Shown here: positions 8,623 to 18,025 of the stretch, piece by piece
Layout of the letters: each line of letters starts with the position of its first letter
Numbering within the stretch: position 1 is the first letter of the stretch
Assembly: GCA_964443005.1 (NCBI GenBank)
Contig: CAYUBI010000001.1
Location: 26,230 to 90,229, forward strand
Direction: 5' to 3'
From: CAYUBI01 sp964443005
GTDB lineage: Bacteria > Margulisbacteria > Riflemargulisbacteria > GWF2-35-9 > CAYUBI01
DNA length: 64,000 nt
Notes under the pieces: model-generated
Databases searched by the model: none
What the model was told of the DNA's origin: nothing
Seen by the model: only the letters and a program-made list of their open reading frames with translations
Program-made: the position numbers and the translations under genes

Positions 8623-9372
8623 ATGAAATATGCATTGCTAATTTTTGTTTTTCTTACCAGTAATTTACTTGCTGAACTGCAAGCAAACTCTCCTGAATTT
8701 AACCAAGCAACTCTATTATATTCTCAAAAAAAATATGTCCAAGCTCAAACACTTTATCAATCTTTATTACAAAAAGGCCTTCGTAGCCAATCCTTATTTT
8801 ATAATTTAGGAAATACCTATTACCAACAAGGTGATTTAGCAAATGCACGATTATCATGGGAAAAAGCTTTACTTTTAGCACCATCCAACAAAACTATTCA
8901 AAAAAATTTAGCATTTATTAAACCTTTGCTTGAAGACAAAGAAGACAGCACGCCACAGCCCTTACACCGAGTTTATGATTTTGTATCTGACCAATTAAAT
9001 GGCTATCAATGGTTAATAATATGCATAGGATCAGTCATGTTTTCTGGAATTTGCCTATGGAGTGTAATTATTTGGCCAAGAAAATGGCTATTTCGAATTA
9101 TGACAACAGCAATCATCATAACGCTCATTTTTTTCATTTTTTCGTGGACACCTATTACAACCTTGATGTATCCAGCTGAAGCCATTATCATTACAGACCG
9201 TGTCGAAATAAAAAGCGGTCCAACAGAATTATACGCTACGCTGTTCGTATTACACAAAGGCACGAAAATTCGCATTGAAAAAGAAAACAATAAATGGGTA
9301 TTTATCCTTTTTGGACGTAGCCTATCTGGATGGATCCCCAAAATAGCATTAAATATAATAGAAATAAGCTAA
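8623..9372 (+). CDS. BatE-like TPR and SH3 domain membrane protein
   Basis: The 249-residue protein has an N-terminal signal or anchor (residues 1-18), two TPR-like helical pairs (about 24-105, including FYNLGNTYYQQGDLANARLSW), two membrane helices (about 130-150 and 157-177) and a C-terminal SH3b-like domain (about 185-245) containing IKSGPTE and GWIP. This order is that of BatE-type proteins of aerotolerance operons, but no other Bat genes are adjacent, so the role is unknown. There is no Shine-Dalgarno sequence. A weak -10-like TAATAT lies 6 bp before the ATG, so the transcript may be leaderless. Confidence 0.7.
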   Translation: MKYALLIFVFLTSNLLAELQANSPEFNQATLLYSQKKYVQAQTLYQSLLQKGLRSQSLFYNLGNTYYQQGDLANARLSWEKALLLAPSNKTIQKNLAFIKPLLEDKEDSTPQPLHRVYDFVSDQLNGYQWLIICIGSVMFSGICLWSVIIWPRKWLFRIMTTAIIITLIFFIFSWTPITTLMYPAEAIIITDRVEIKSGPTELYATLFVLHKGTKIRIEKENNKWVFILFGRSLSGWIPKIALNIIEIS

Positions 9373-9483
9373 TGCCATCTAGACATTTTACGAATTAATG
9401 AGTATGCTTTTACTAAGGTTTTATAAATTGTTAAAAGATTTCGAGAAATAATTGAATATTTAAATTAACTAGGGGAGGATACA

Positions 9484-10437
9484 ATGGCTACAAAAATGGG
9501 TAGTTTAATTGAAGTGGGAACAAATTTAATCGAATTAATCGACTTTCGTCTCTATAAAGAAATGCCTGATGGAAAAATAAAAGAACAAATTTATGGAATA
9601 AATGTTTTTAAGGTTAAAGAAGTAATTTTTTTACCTGAGCAAATCATGCGTGTGAATAATGCATCCAGCTATCTGGAAGGCATGATTAATCTTCGAGGCC
9701 AAGCAATTCCTATTATCAACCTAGTAAGCCGAATCGGAATTGAAGGAAACAAGCCTATCGAATATTTAATTATTACGGAATTCAATAATATAATTTGTGG
9801 TTTTATGGTACATGATATTAAAAAAATTCGACGTATTTCATGGGATCGAATTTCAGAACCTCCAGATGTTATTCGCGAAGAATATGGTAATATTGTCACA
9901 TCAGTCACCTTAATTGATAATAATGAAATCATGCTGATTCTAGATTTTGAAAAAATTATTGCAGAGGTAAACCCAAGCTATATCGAACAACAAACACTTC
10001 AGGGAAAAAAGAATGCAAAACAATACGAAGTTCCAGAAGGGAAAAAAATATTAGTCGTAGATGATTCATCAATTGCTCGAAAAATGGTCACACAAACACT
10101 TAGTGAAACAGGCAGTGAAATCTTTGAAAAGGTAAATGGACAAGATGCACTCGACTTTCTGCTTAAACTTGCAGAAAAAGCAAAACTAGAAAAAAATCCT
10201 TTATCAGATTATATTTCGTTAGTTTTATCAGATGTAGAAATGCCAAAAATGGACGGATTTACCTTAACAAAAACTATAAAAAATGATCCTCTCCTAAAAG
10301 ATATTCCAGTAATTCTGCATACGTCATTAAGTGGAGGAAATATTTCTGCACAAGGTCTGTCTGTTGGTGCAGATGACTTTCTTGTTAAATTTGATGCAGA
10401 TCATTTACTGGAAACTGTTGCAAAAATTTTAAAATGA
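9484..10437 (+). CDS. cheV: chemotaxis protein CheV (CheW-receiver fusion)
   Basis: The 317-residue protein has an N-terminal CheW-like adaptor domain (about 15-170, with YLEGMINLRGQAIPIINL and the DNNEIMLILDFEKI closing strand) and a C-terminal response-regulator domain (about 187-317). The receiver shows the acidic pair Asp193/194, the phospho-acceptor Asp250 (LSDVEMPKMDG), Thr/Ser at HTSLSG and Lys302. CheV couples receptors to CheA and is thought to buffer phosphate flow. GGGGAGG sits just before the ATG. No cheA is in the window, but two receptor genes at 24.6-29.2 kb belong to the same system. Confidence 0.93.
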   Translation: MATKMGSLIEVGTNLIELIDFRLYKEMPDGKIKEQIYGINVFKVKEVIFLPEQIMRVNNASSYLEGMINLRGQAIPIINLVSRIGIEGNKPIEYLIITEFNNIICGFMVHDIKKIRRISWDRISEPPDVIREEYGNIVTSVTLIDNNEIMLILDFEKIIAEVNPSYIEQQTLQGKKNAKQYEVPEGKKILVVDDSSIARKMVTQTLSETGSEIFEKVNGQDALDFLLKLAEKAKLEKNPLSDYISLVLSDVEMPKMDGFTLTKTIKNDPLLKDIPVILHTSLSGGNISAQGLSVGADDFLVKFDADHLLETVAKILK

Positions 10438-10465
10438 GAATTGGATCAATAATTAGAAGGAGTTT

Positions 10466-11029
10466 ATGATGAAAATCAATGTATATGGACATAACCTAGA
10501 AATGACAAGTGCAATAAAAACATACGCGCTTAAAAAATTTTCATCCTTAGAACGGTATTTTGAAGAAGGCATAACAGGGCTAGAAGCAGAACTAGGCCAT
10601 ACGCACAGCCGAATTCAAGACAAACAAAATACTGCGCAATTAACTATGTTCGTTCATGGTGGAATTCTTCGTGCAGAAGTTAAACATGCAGATATGTATG
10701 CAGCTATTGATGTTGTCGTTGAAAAATTAGAAAAACAGCTAATAAAATTCAAAGAAAAACTTAAAAACCACAAAAAAGATAAAGTAATTGTTAATGGTGG
10801 ACTTATTCGTCAACTTAAAGAAATTGGGCCCAATGAGGAACCTCTTTTTCCGCGAATTGTAAAAACAAAACGGTTTGCAATAAAGCCAATGGATGTTGAA
10901 GAAGCCGCACTTCAACTAAAATTAATTGGTCATGATTTTTATGTATTTAAAAATGCAAAGACTGATGAAACAAATGTTGTTTATACGCGCTCAGATGGAA
11001 CATTAGGCCTTATCGAGCCGGAATTCTAA
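10466..11029 (+). CDS. hpf: ribosome hibernation promoting factor, long form
   Basis: The 187-residue protein has the N-terminal S30AE/YfiA fold (about 1-95: MKINVYGHNLEMTSAIKTYALKK) and a C-terminal dimerisation domain (about 128-187: PRIVKTKRFAIKPMDVEEAALQLKLIGH split over the core, ending in the GTLGLIEPEF region). Long-form HPF drives formation of 100S ribosome dimers in stationary phase. GAAGGAG precedes two tandem ATG codons at 10466 and 10469; either could be used. The position directly upstream of secA is also seen in Firmicutes. Confidence 0.95.
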   Translation: MMKINVYGHNLEMTSAIKTYALKKFSSLERYFEEGITGLEAELGHTHSRIQDKQNTAQLTMFVHGGILRAEVKHADMYAAIDVVVEKLEKQLIKFKEKLKNHKKDKVIVNGGLIRQLKEIGPNEEPLFPRIVKTKRFAIKPMDVEEAALQLKLIGHDFYVFKNAKTDETNVVYTRSDGTLGLIEPEF

Positions 11030-11049
11030 CACAAGGGAGTTCAGCCCGC

Positions 11050-13563
11050 GTGTTTTACTTTTTACGAAAACTTTTTGGCGGCAGCAATGCTGATAAAATT
11101 AGTCATTACTCAAACATTGTTAAATCAATCAATGCGTTTGCACCTAAATTATCAAACTTAAGTAACGAAGAGCTAAGTCAAAAAACGCTTTACTTTAAAA
11201 CACTTCTTGCTCAGGGTAAAACGTTGGATGATATTTTGCCTGAAGCTTTTGCTGTTGTAAAAGAAACAGCCTACCGCGTTGTAAATATGAAACCTTTTGA
11301 TGTTCAACTAATCGGTGGACTAATTCTTCATCAAGGCAAAATTGCAGAAATGAAAACAGGTGAAGGGAAAACATTAGTTGCAACAATGCCAGCATATCTA
11401 AATGCACTTACTGGACGGGGAGTTTTTATTGTTACAGTCAATGATTATCTGGCACGTCGAGACTGCGAATGGATGGGTAAAATATTTGAATTTTTGGGAT
11501 TATCTGTTGGCTTAATTCAGTCAAATATTCCTCCTATCGAGCGTCAGGCAGCTTATGCAGCAGAAATTACATACGGAACCAACAATGAATTTGGCTTTGA
11601 TTATTTACGAGACAATATGGCTACAGACCCAAGGGAATGCGTGCAACGAGAGCTTCATTATGCAATTGTAGACGAAGTCGACTCAATCTTAATAGACGAA
11701 GCCAGAACTCCTTTAATTATTTCAGGATCATTAGATGATTCAACGGAAAAATACCAATTATGCGATGATGTAACCCGGCGATTTCATGCTACAATAGATT
11801 TTACGATAGATGAAAAGACAAAAAATGTCGTACTTACAGAAGAAGGCATTTCAAAAGCTGAACAGCTTTTACATTTAGATTCTATTTATTCCATCCAAAA
11901 CATGGAATACGCACATATGTTAGTTCAATCATTACGCGCACATTATTTATTTAAACAATCCGTCGATTATCTTATCAAAGATGGTGAAGTTGTCATTGTT
12001 GACGAATTTACTGGAAGGCTCATGATTGGTCGCAGATATAGTGATGGACTACATCAAGCCATTGAAGCTAAAGAACGCGTAAATGTTCAACAAGAAAGCC
12101 AAACTTATGCAACAGTCACCTTTCAAAACTACTTTCGCATGTTTACTAAAATAGCAGGGATGACAGGTACAGCCTTAACGGAAGAAGCCGAGTTTCAAAA
12201 AATATATTCACTCGAAGTTCTTGAAGTTCCCACAAATCAACCCATGATTCGAAAAGATCTACCAGATGCAATATACAAAAACAAAGCAGCAAAATACGAT
12301 GCAATTATTCGTGATATCCTAGATTTAAACAAAAAAGGAACACCCGTACTTGTTGGTACTATTTCTATTGAAGTATCTGAACATCTTAGTTCACTTCTAA
12401 AACGCAAAGGAATTCCGCATACAGTACTTAATGCGAAGTATCATGAAAAAGAAGCTGAAATTATTTCACAAGCTGGACAATTAGGCGCAGTAACTATTGC
12501 AACCAATATGGCAGGGCGAGGAACAGATATAGTTCTTGGTGAAGGAGTAAAAGCTGCAGGTGGACTTTTTGTTCTGGGGTCTGAGCGGCACGAATCGCGC
12601 CGTATTGATAATCAGCTTCGAGGACGAAGTGGCAGGCAAGGAGATCCAGGCGCATCAAAATTTTACGTTGCACTTGATGATGATCTTATGCGCTTATTTG
12701 GTGGAACTGAACGCGTAGCCAAAATGATGAATGTCATGGGCCTGCCTGAAGATGTACCTATTGAACATAATTTGATTTCAAAAGCTATTGAACGAGCACA
12801 AAAAAAAGTAGAACTATATCATTACAATATTCGGAAACAACTTCTCGAATATGACGATGTCATGAATAAACAACGCGAAGTTGTATACGGCATTCGTACC
12901 AAAATACTCAAATTAAGCCAACTTACAGAACATTATCAATCAATCATCAAAAAGCAAATGACACAATTGGTTCAAAACTATATACCAGAAAAAACACAAG
13001 CGAAAGATATTTCACAAAACGACTTAAATACAGCACTTCAAGAAATCATTCCAGTTCAATTTAATGTATCACTTTCTCCCTTAATACAACGAGAAGATAT
13101 TGTAACCTTATACGTCAATCATGTTTTATCTGCATATCAACATCTTAAAAACCAAGTGCCAGCTGAATTCAACAAGATTGAGCAAATTATTTATTTGCAA
13201 ATATTGGATCGTCAATGGATTGAACACTTACATCATATGGATCTCTTAAAAGATGGTATTGGCTTGCGTGCTTATGGTCAAAAAGATCCACTATTAGAAT
13301 ATCGTATTGAAGGATTTACGATGTTCAAAGAAATGATGGATGCAGTAGAACGCGAGACAATTAATAATATTTTTCGAGTAAAAATAGTAGATCAACCAGA
13401 AAATATCGAATATAAATCTATTTTTTCAGCTGCTAAATTTTTGAACGATAACAACCCAAAAGCATCAACTCCTCGACTAAATCAAAAAGCTGAAAAAACT
13501 GGCCGTAATGATCTTTGTCCTTGTCAATCTGGAAAAAAGTATAAAAAATGTTGCGGCGCATAA
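11050..13563 (+). CDS. secA: preprotein translocase ATPase SecA
   Basis: The 837-residue protein carries Walker A (MKTGEGKT, about residues 101-108), the DEVDSILIDEARTPLIISG Walker B region, MTGTA, ATNMAGRGTDI and the QLRGRSGRQGDPG motif VI. It ends with the zinc-binding SEC-C motif (NDLCPCQSGKKYKKCCG), which binds SecB or membranes. It powers Sec-dependent export, which the many signal-peptide proteins in this window would need. A GTG start at 11050 with an AAGGGAG stretch upstream fits the family start. Confidence 0.97.
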   Translation: MFYFLRKLFGGSNADKISHYSNIVKSINAFAPKLSNLSNEELSQKTLYFKTLLAQGKTLDDILPEAFAVVKETAYRVVNMKPFDVQLIGGLILHQGKIAEMKTGEGKTLVATMPAYLNALTGRGVFIVTVNDYLARRDCEWMGKIFEFLGLSVGLIQSNIPPIERQAAYAAEITYGTNNEFGFDYLRDNMATDPRECVQRELHYAIVDEVDSILIDEARTPLIISGSLDDSTEKYQLCDDVTRRFHATIDFTIDEKTKNVVLTEEGISKAEQLLHLDSIYSIQNMEYAHMLVQSLRAHYLFKQSVDYLIKDGEVVIVDEFTGRLMIGRRYSDGLHQAIEAKERVNVQQESQTYATVTFQNYFRMFTKIAGMTGTALTEEAEFQKIYSLEVLEVPTNQPMIRKDLPDAIYKNKAAKYDAIIRDILDLNKKGTPVLVGTISIEVSEHLSSLLKRKGIPHTVLNAKYHEKEAEIISQAGQLGAVTIATNMAGRGTDIVLGEGVKAAGGLFVLGSERHESRRIDNQLRGRSGRQGDPGASKFYVALDDDLMRLFGGTERVAKMMNVMGLPEDVPIEHNLISKAIERAQKKVELYHYNIRKQLLEYDDVMNKQREVVYGIRTKILKLSQLTEHYQSIIKKQMTQLVQNYIPEKTQAKDISQNDLNTALQEIIPVQFNVSLSPLIQREDIVTLYVNHVLSAYQHLKNQVPAEFNKIEQIIYLQILDRQWIEHLHHMDLLKDGIGLRAYGQKDPLLEYRIEGFTMFKEMMDAVERETINNIFRVKIVDQPENIEYKSIFSAAKFLNDNNPKASTPRLNQKAEKTGRNDLCPCQSGKKYKKCCGA

Positions 13564-13573
13564 TTTAACTAGA

Positions 13574-14666
13574 ATGTTTGAACATCTTAAAACCGATCTT
13601 GAAAAACTAATTGACCAAATTTTTTTAATGGGAGACTATCTTTGACATTGCTCATATTAATGAACAATTAGATGAATTGTCTCGTGAAGTTCATGAACCT
13701 AATTTTTGGGAAAATATTCAACAAGCAACACTGGTTCTAAAAAAAACAAAAACTCTTACAGCAAAACGGGATCAATATATACAACTTCAGGCTCAAGCTA
13801 ATGATTTGCATGATTTGCTAGCTTTATCCGATGATTCATTAATTCCTGAAATTGCACAACAGTATAATATGATTGCCCATCATTATCGGCTACTCGAATT
13901 AGAAACACTCATGAACGGTACGCATGATCACGATAATGTAATTATGACAATTAATGCAGGGGTAGGGGGAACTGATGCGCAAGATTGGGCAGATATGTTG
14001 CTACGAATGTATCTTCGATGGTGTGAAAGTGAACATTATCAATGTGAAATTGTAGACTGCTCTTATGGAGAAGAAGCAGGCATCAAAAGTGCAACATTAT
14101 CGATTTCTGGCGATCTGGCATATGGATATCTTAAAGGAGAACACGGGGTCCATCGTCTAGTGCGCTTGTCTCCGTTCAATGCTAATCACAAACGCCAAAC
14201 ATCTTTTGCTTCAGTAGACATTATGCCTCAAATCCAACAAGAAGTAAGTGTCGATATCAAAGAAAGTGACCTACGAATCGAAACCTTTCGCGCCAGCGGA
14301 GCAGGGGGACAACATATCAATCGAACGGATTCAGCAGTACGGTTAACACATATTCCAACAGGACTTGTTGCACAAAGTCAAGCGAGTCGTTCTCAACATC
14401 AAAATCGCGATTATGCAATGATGGTACTAAAGTCACGATTGTTGCAACAATTAGAACTACAAAAAAAAGAAGACTTAGCCAATCTAGTCAGTGCTAATAA
14501 AGAAATCAGTTGGGGCAATCAAATTCGAAGCTATGTATTTCATCCCTACAGTTTAGTCAAAGATCTTCGAACTGATGTTGAAACTAGTGACGTCAAAGGC
14601 GTAATGGATGGGAAACTAAGTTCATTAATCGAAGGCTATTTATTTTTTCAACGGAGGCAAGCATGA
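13574..14666 (+). CDS. prfB: peptide chain release factor 2, with programmed +1 frameshift
   Basis: The gene is split over two frames, 13574-13642 and 13644-14666, giving 363 residues, the normal RF2 size. The first frame encodes 23 codons (MFEHLKTDLEKL...GDYL) and stops at an in-frame UGA (13643-13645). The +1 shift at CTT-TGA-C continues as DIAHINEQLDEL. RF2 features are SPF (about residues 199-201), which reads UGA/UAA, and GGQ (about 244-246) for peptide release. Low RF2 lets the ribosome pause at UGA and shift, so the protein controls its own synthesis. The end overlaps the next gene as ATGA. Confidence 0.96.
13630..13646 (+). promoter_or_regulatory. prfB recoding (+1 frameshift) site
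   Basis: GGGAG (13630-13634) acts as an internal Shine-Dalgarno-like stimulator, followed by ACTAT and the slippery CTT-TGA-C (13640-13646). In E. coli the stimulator is AGGGGG three bases before CTT. Here the purine run is weaker and separated by five bases, but the CTTTGAC core and its preceding TAT codon are identical. Confidence 0.93.
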
Positions 14667-16651
14667 TGTCATTTAAAAAATTAACACTAACTCAGTTATT
14701 TTTTGCAATTTTATTATTAAGCTGTACAGTCGCCACATATCGACTATATCACAAAATTCGATTCGAATTTCACAATAAATATGTTGAAATTATCATCCCT
14801 TTTCATGATATCAAACGCATTCATTCAATATCAGGAAAACCATTAGAAGACATTTTACTGAGTTTTCGTGACAAAGGATTCAAAACAATTGCAATTGAAG
14901 AACGATCAGTGGATGATTTTATTGAAGATGGCACAGCTACAATGGAATCTGGATCTAATCTAATAAATAATCAACGAATTCAAACAACAAAAGCAGGCAT
15001 ATTTCGTGCTAATCCTAATCTTACTATCAATCCGGATTTATACTATATTATGATTGACGACACAACTATTTTTGATTTTGTTAAAATAAAATTTTTGCAA
15101 AAAATGGGACCAACTAAAATTCATGATTTAGGCAACAATATTCTTTCAATTTCAGGAGAAGAAAAAACTATCCGTGACCTCAAGCTTGGAATTTTCGATG
15201 GAGATATCAAATCGCTGTATCTTCAGGGATTTAGCGTTGTTCCCAGACTGACAAATCATTACAGTTATTCAGAAGAAGGAATTTCATTTCTACTAAATTC
15301 ATTAAAAACGGGCATGATTCGACATATTATCTTTTCAAAAGATTCAGTACTTGGATATCCTGATTATTTAGAAAGTACGGCGTATAAACTCGATGCGCTT
15401 TCTTTTAATTTTGGCCTAATTGAATTCGTAGATCAAAAAGGCGCAGACCGTCTTGCACAAAGAATTCCATATCAAGTTATAAAAGTTCATTCTATCCCTG
15501 AAAAAGATATGAAAGAATTTCCTGAAAGCCGCGCTGTTAGCAGGTATGTACGCGCTGTTATTGAACGTAATTGCCGTTTACTATACGTCAATCTATATTT
15601 AGACCAACAATTCGAAGAAGAATTAGATGTGCTAAACCTTCAATTTCTGCAACATATTAAATCCAGCATTGAATCTCGAGGCTATAAGGTCTCAACAATG
15701 ATCCAAAATCCAAATACTCAATTAAAAACAAGCTTTCGATTTTTAGATCTTTTTCTTTTTTTAACAACTGCATTTCTTATGGCGTATTGTATTCGCTTTT
15801 ACATACCTTGGACCAAAAAATGGCTAACATTTTATATTCTAGGACATATTACGTTTCTGCTCATTGGCACACTATATAATGTTTATGACACATTAAAAGA
15901 ATACTATGCTTTAGCTACTGCAGTTTGTTTACCAATCATTGGCTATATGTCACTCCTAAATTTCAAGCAACTTGAGCATCTCAATAGTTTAAAACACAAG
16001 GGTAGGGCATTTTTAAAAATAGCAGTAAGCCTACTTCTAACTGCCTGGCTTACTGGACTGATAATTAATGCTTATCTTATTGATATTAGTTATTATTTAG
16101 GCATTCGTCATTTTCGAGGCGTTAAATTAGCAGTTATTCTGCCAATTTTATTACTATTTCTTTACTACTATATCAAACCCTATCGACTCAAAGCTTTTTT
16201 ACCAATTATGAAACGATTTTTAACTAAACATGTTACACTGGGTTACATTTTTTTCTTTTTTATATTGCTGTTATCAATTATTATTTACGTTCTTAGAACT
16301 GGAAATTATGGGTTTCTAATATTGGGCGGTAATGAATTAAAATTTCGCAGCTTGCTAGAACAACTATTTCTAATTCGCCCTCGAACCAAAGAATTTCTTA
16401 TTGGGTATCCATCGTTATTTATTGGCATTTATTTTTTTAATCACTATAAAAATCGCGTTTGGAAATATTTTTTTATTTCGATTTCAGCTATTGCTTATGT
16501 ATCAGTTATTAATACATTTTGTCATATTCACTCGCCAGTTCTTGTTACTTTATATCGTTCGTTTATGGGATTTCTTGTTGGAATGACACTCTGTTTTATA
16601 CTATGGCTTATGCACACCCTTATAAACAAAACTAGTCAGAAAAAAAACTAG
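14663..16651 (+). CDS. DUF5693-like polytopic membrane protein
   Basis: The 662-residue protein has one N-terminal membrane helix (about 9-27), an extracytoplasmic domain of roughly 320 residues, then about nine hydrophobic segments in residues 350-655. This is the DUF5693 layout, found in Firmicutes and some candidate phyla, often near cell-surface polysaccharide or S-layer genes. No catalytic motif is obvious and the function is unknown. Two tandem ATGs (14663, 14666) could start it; the first overlaps the prfB stop. It ends in a convergent 4-bp overlap with ruvA on the other strand. Confidence 0.65.
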   Translation: MMSFKKLTLTQLFFAILLLSCTVATYRLYHKIRFEFHNKYVEIIIPFHDIKRIHSISGKPLEDILLSFRDKGFKTIAIEERSVDDFIEDGTATMESGSNLINNQRIQTTKAGIFRANPNLTINPDLYYIMIDDTTIFDFVKIKFLQKMGPTKIHDLGNNILSISGEEKTIRDLKLGIFDGDIKSLYLQGFSVVPRLTNHYSYSEEGISFLLNSLKTGMIRHIIFSKDSVLGYPDYLESTAYKLDALSFNFGLIEFVDQKGADRLAQRIPYQVIKVHSIPEKDMKEFPESRAVSRYVRAVIERNCRLLYVNLYLDQQFEEELDVLNLQFLQHIKSSIESRGYKVSTMIQNPNTQLKTSFRFLDLFLFLTTAFLMAYCIRFYIPWTKKWLTFYILGHITFLLIGTLYNVYDTLKEYYALATAVCLPIIGYMSLLNFKQLEHLNSLKHKGRAFLKIAVSLLLTAWLTGLIINAYLIDISYYLGIRHFRGVKLAVILPILLLFLYYYIKPYRLKAFLPIMKRFLTKHVTLGYIFFFFILLLSIIIYVLRTGNYGFLILGGNELKFRSLLEQLFLIRPRTKEFLIGYPSLFIGIYFFNHYKNRVWKYFFISISAIAYVSVINTFCHIHSPVLVTLYRSFMGFLVGMTLCFILWLMHTLINKTSQKKN

Positions 16652-17259
16652 TGCCGTAATGCCAGCTTAATTAGAATTTCAACACTTTCTGTACCAGTCA
16701 AATTGGGAATTATTTTAATTTTATTTTTAGCTTCCTGAAGAGAAAAACCAAGCTCAACAAGTGCTTCAACAGCCTCATCAAAAGCCAAAACGTTTTCTGA
16801 CATAATCATAGAACCCACATTCTGCACATTTTTATCTATAGAGGACCCCGAAAATCCCAATTTAAGTAATTTATCCTTACATTCAATAATCATGCGTTCA
16901 GCTGTTTTTTTGCCAACACCTGGAATAGCTACCAACGCAACAATATTATTCGTCAATACTGCCTGAACTAAATCCGGATATGAAATATTTGATAACATTT
17001 GAATAGCTGATTTAGGCCCAATTCCAGATACAGAACCCAATAATAAAAAAATTCGCTTTTCCTCAGGTGCTGAAAATCCATATAATAATTGTGCATCTTC
17101 CCGAACATGCATATGAGTATATACCATACATGGATCTAACGATTTTAGTTGATGAATAGAGTAGGCCGAACAAAAAATTTGATATCCCACACCACTAACA
17201 TTCAACGTCATTTCATTTCCATCAATACTTTCAATATGTCCCTTCAACCAATTAATCAT
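16648..17259 (-). CDS. ruvA: Holliday junction branch migration protein RuvA
   Basis: The 203-residue protein has the N-terminal OB-fold (about 1-63), two helix-hairpin-helix motifs (VSGIGPKSAIQMLS and IPGVGKKTAERMI) and the C-terminal domain III (about 155-203: AVEALVELGFSLQEAKNKI) that contacts RuvB. RuvA tetramers hold the four-way junction while RuvB pumps DNA. Its start overlaps the ruvC stop as ATGA. RuvB is not in the window. Confidence 0.96.
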   Translation of the reverse strand: MINWLKGHIESIDGNEMTLNVSGVGYQIFCSAYSIHQLKSLDPCMVYTHMHVREDAQLLYGFSAPEEKRIFLLLGSVSGIGPKSAIQMLSNISYPDLVQAVLTNNIVALVAIPGVGKKTAERMIIECKDKLLKLGFSGSSIDKNVQNVGSMIMSENVLAFDEAVEALVELGFSLQEAKNKIKIIPNLTGTESVEILIKLALRH

Positions 17260-17756
17260 AATATCTCTAGTTTACTGCGAAAGCTATAGGTATGTAAATG
17301 ACAAACACCGATAGCTAAGGCATCTGCAACATCATCAGGTTTAGGAATTTCTTTTAATGATAACAGTCGTTTAACCATTTCTTGAACCTGATTTTTGTCT
17401 GCACGCCCATATCCAACAACTGCTTGTTTGACTTGCAAAGGAGTATATTCAAATACATCCAAACCATGTTCAACTGCTACATTTAAAATTACTCCACGTG
17501 CATGTGCAACTTTCATTGCAGTTTTTGTATTTTTTGAAAAAAAAAGTTCTTCAACAGCTAACTGACCAGGTGCATACTGCTGTATCAGTAAATCAAGCGC
17601 TTTAGCCAATTGATTCAAACGTACAGCGAACTTGTCTGTTTTCAATGTACTAATATGGCCATAGTCCAAAATCACGATTTTAGAGCCATTTTTTTTCATA
17701 ATTCCATAACCAATAATGGCATAACCAGGATCAATGCTAAGTAAAATATCATTCAT
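17256..17756 (-). CDS. ruvC: crossover junction endodeoxyribonuclease RuvC
   Basis: The 166-residue protein shows the RNase H-like catalytic acids: Asp in SIDPGYAIIGYG at the N-terminus, Glu in VEELFFSKN, and the C-terminal aspartates in KPDDVADALAIGVCH. It cuts Holliday junctions symmetrically, together with RuvAB. It is translationally coupled to ruvA downstream. The upstream intergenic region contains two DnaA-box-like sequences. Confidence 0.96.
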   Translation of the reverse strand: MNDILLSIDPGYAIIGYGIMKKNGSKIVILDYGHISTLKTDKFAVRLNQLAKALDLLIQQYAPGQLAVEELFFSKNTKTAMKVAHARGVILNVAVEHGLDVFEYTPLQVKQAVVGYGRADKNQVQEMVKRLLSLKEIPKPDDVADALAIGVCHLHTYSFRSKLEIL

Positions 17757-18025
17757 GCAGATATTATAACCATAGAATGCTCAGCCTGTCGAAGTTTTGA
17801 ACATAACAGACTAGGTTATCCACAGTTTTAATTGTTCTCCACAGACGAACCAAGAAGAAACGGCGTCTTTAAGTCTATTTACAAGCCTTACAAATGTAGA
17901 TACTTTACATAATATATATTATGCGACATCAAATATGCAAATAGAACCTGGAATAGCTTACGTGAATTTCCTAGCTACAACCAGCAGAAAATCATTATTA
18001 TCTTTTAAAAATTAGATGAAACAAA
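17757..18025. promoter_or_regulatory. ruvC upstream region with two DnaA-box-like 9-mers
   Basis: This 269-bp gap holds TTATCCACA (17816-17824), a perfect DnaA consensus, and TTCTCCACA (17835-17843), one mismatch away, on the same strand 10 bp apart. About 65 bp further is an AT-rich tract (ATAATATATATTAT near 17910). No gene or convincing RNA was recognised here. The boxes may control ruvC or titrate DnaA. Two boxes are too few to call an origin. Confidence 0.35.

Noticed and set aside
8396..8635. 79-codon minus-strand ORF containing GGGEGNRTPV
   Set aside because: It is antisense to the tmRNA 3' end. This type of peptide is a well-known spurious translation of tRNA-like sequence.
13677..14666. 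RF2 starting at TTG 13677
   Set aside because: This start removes the N-terminal 34 residues. The upstream frame with CTT-TGA-C recoding explains the gene fully.
17757..18025. Chromosome origin
   Set aside because: Only two DnaA-box-like sites, no typical origin-flanking genes and no visible strand-bias switch centred here.
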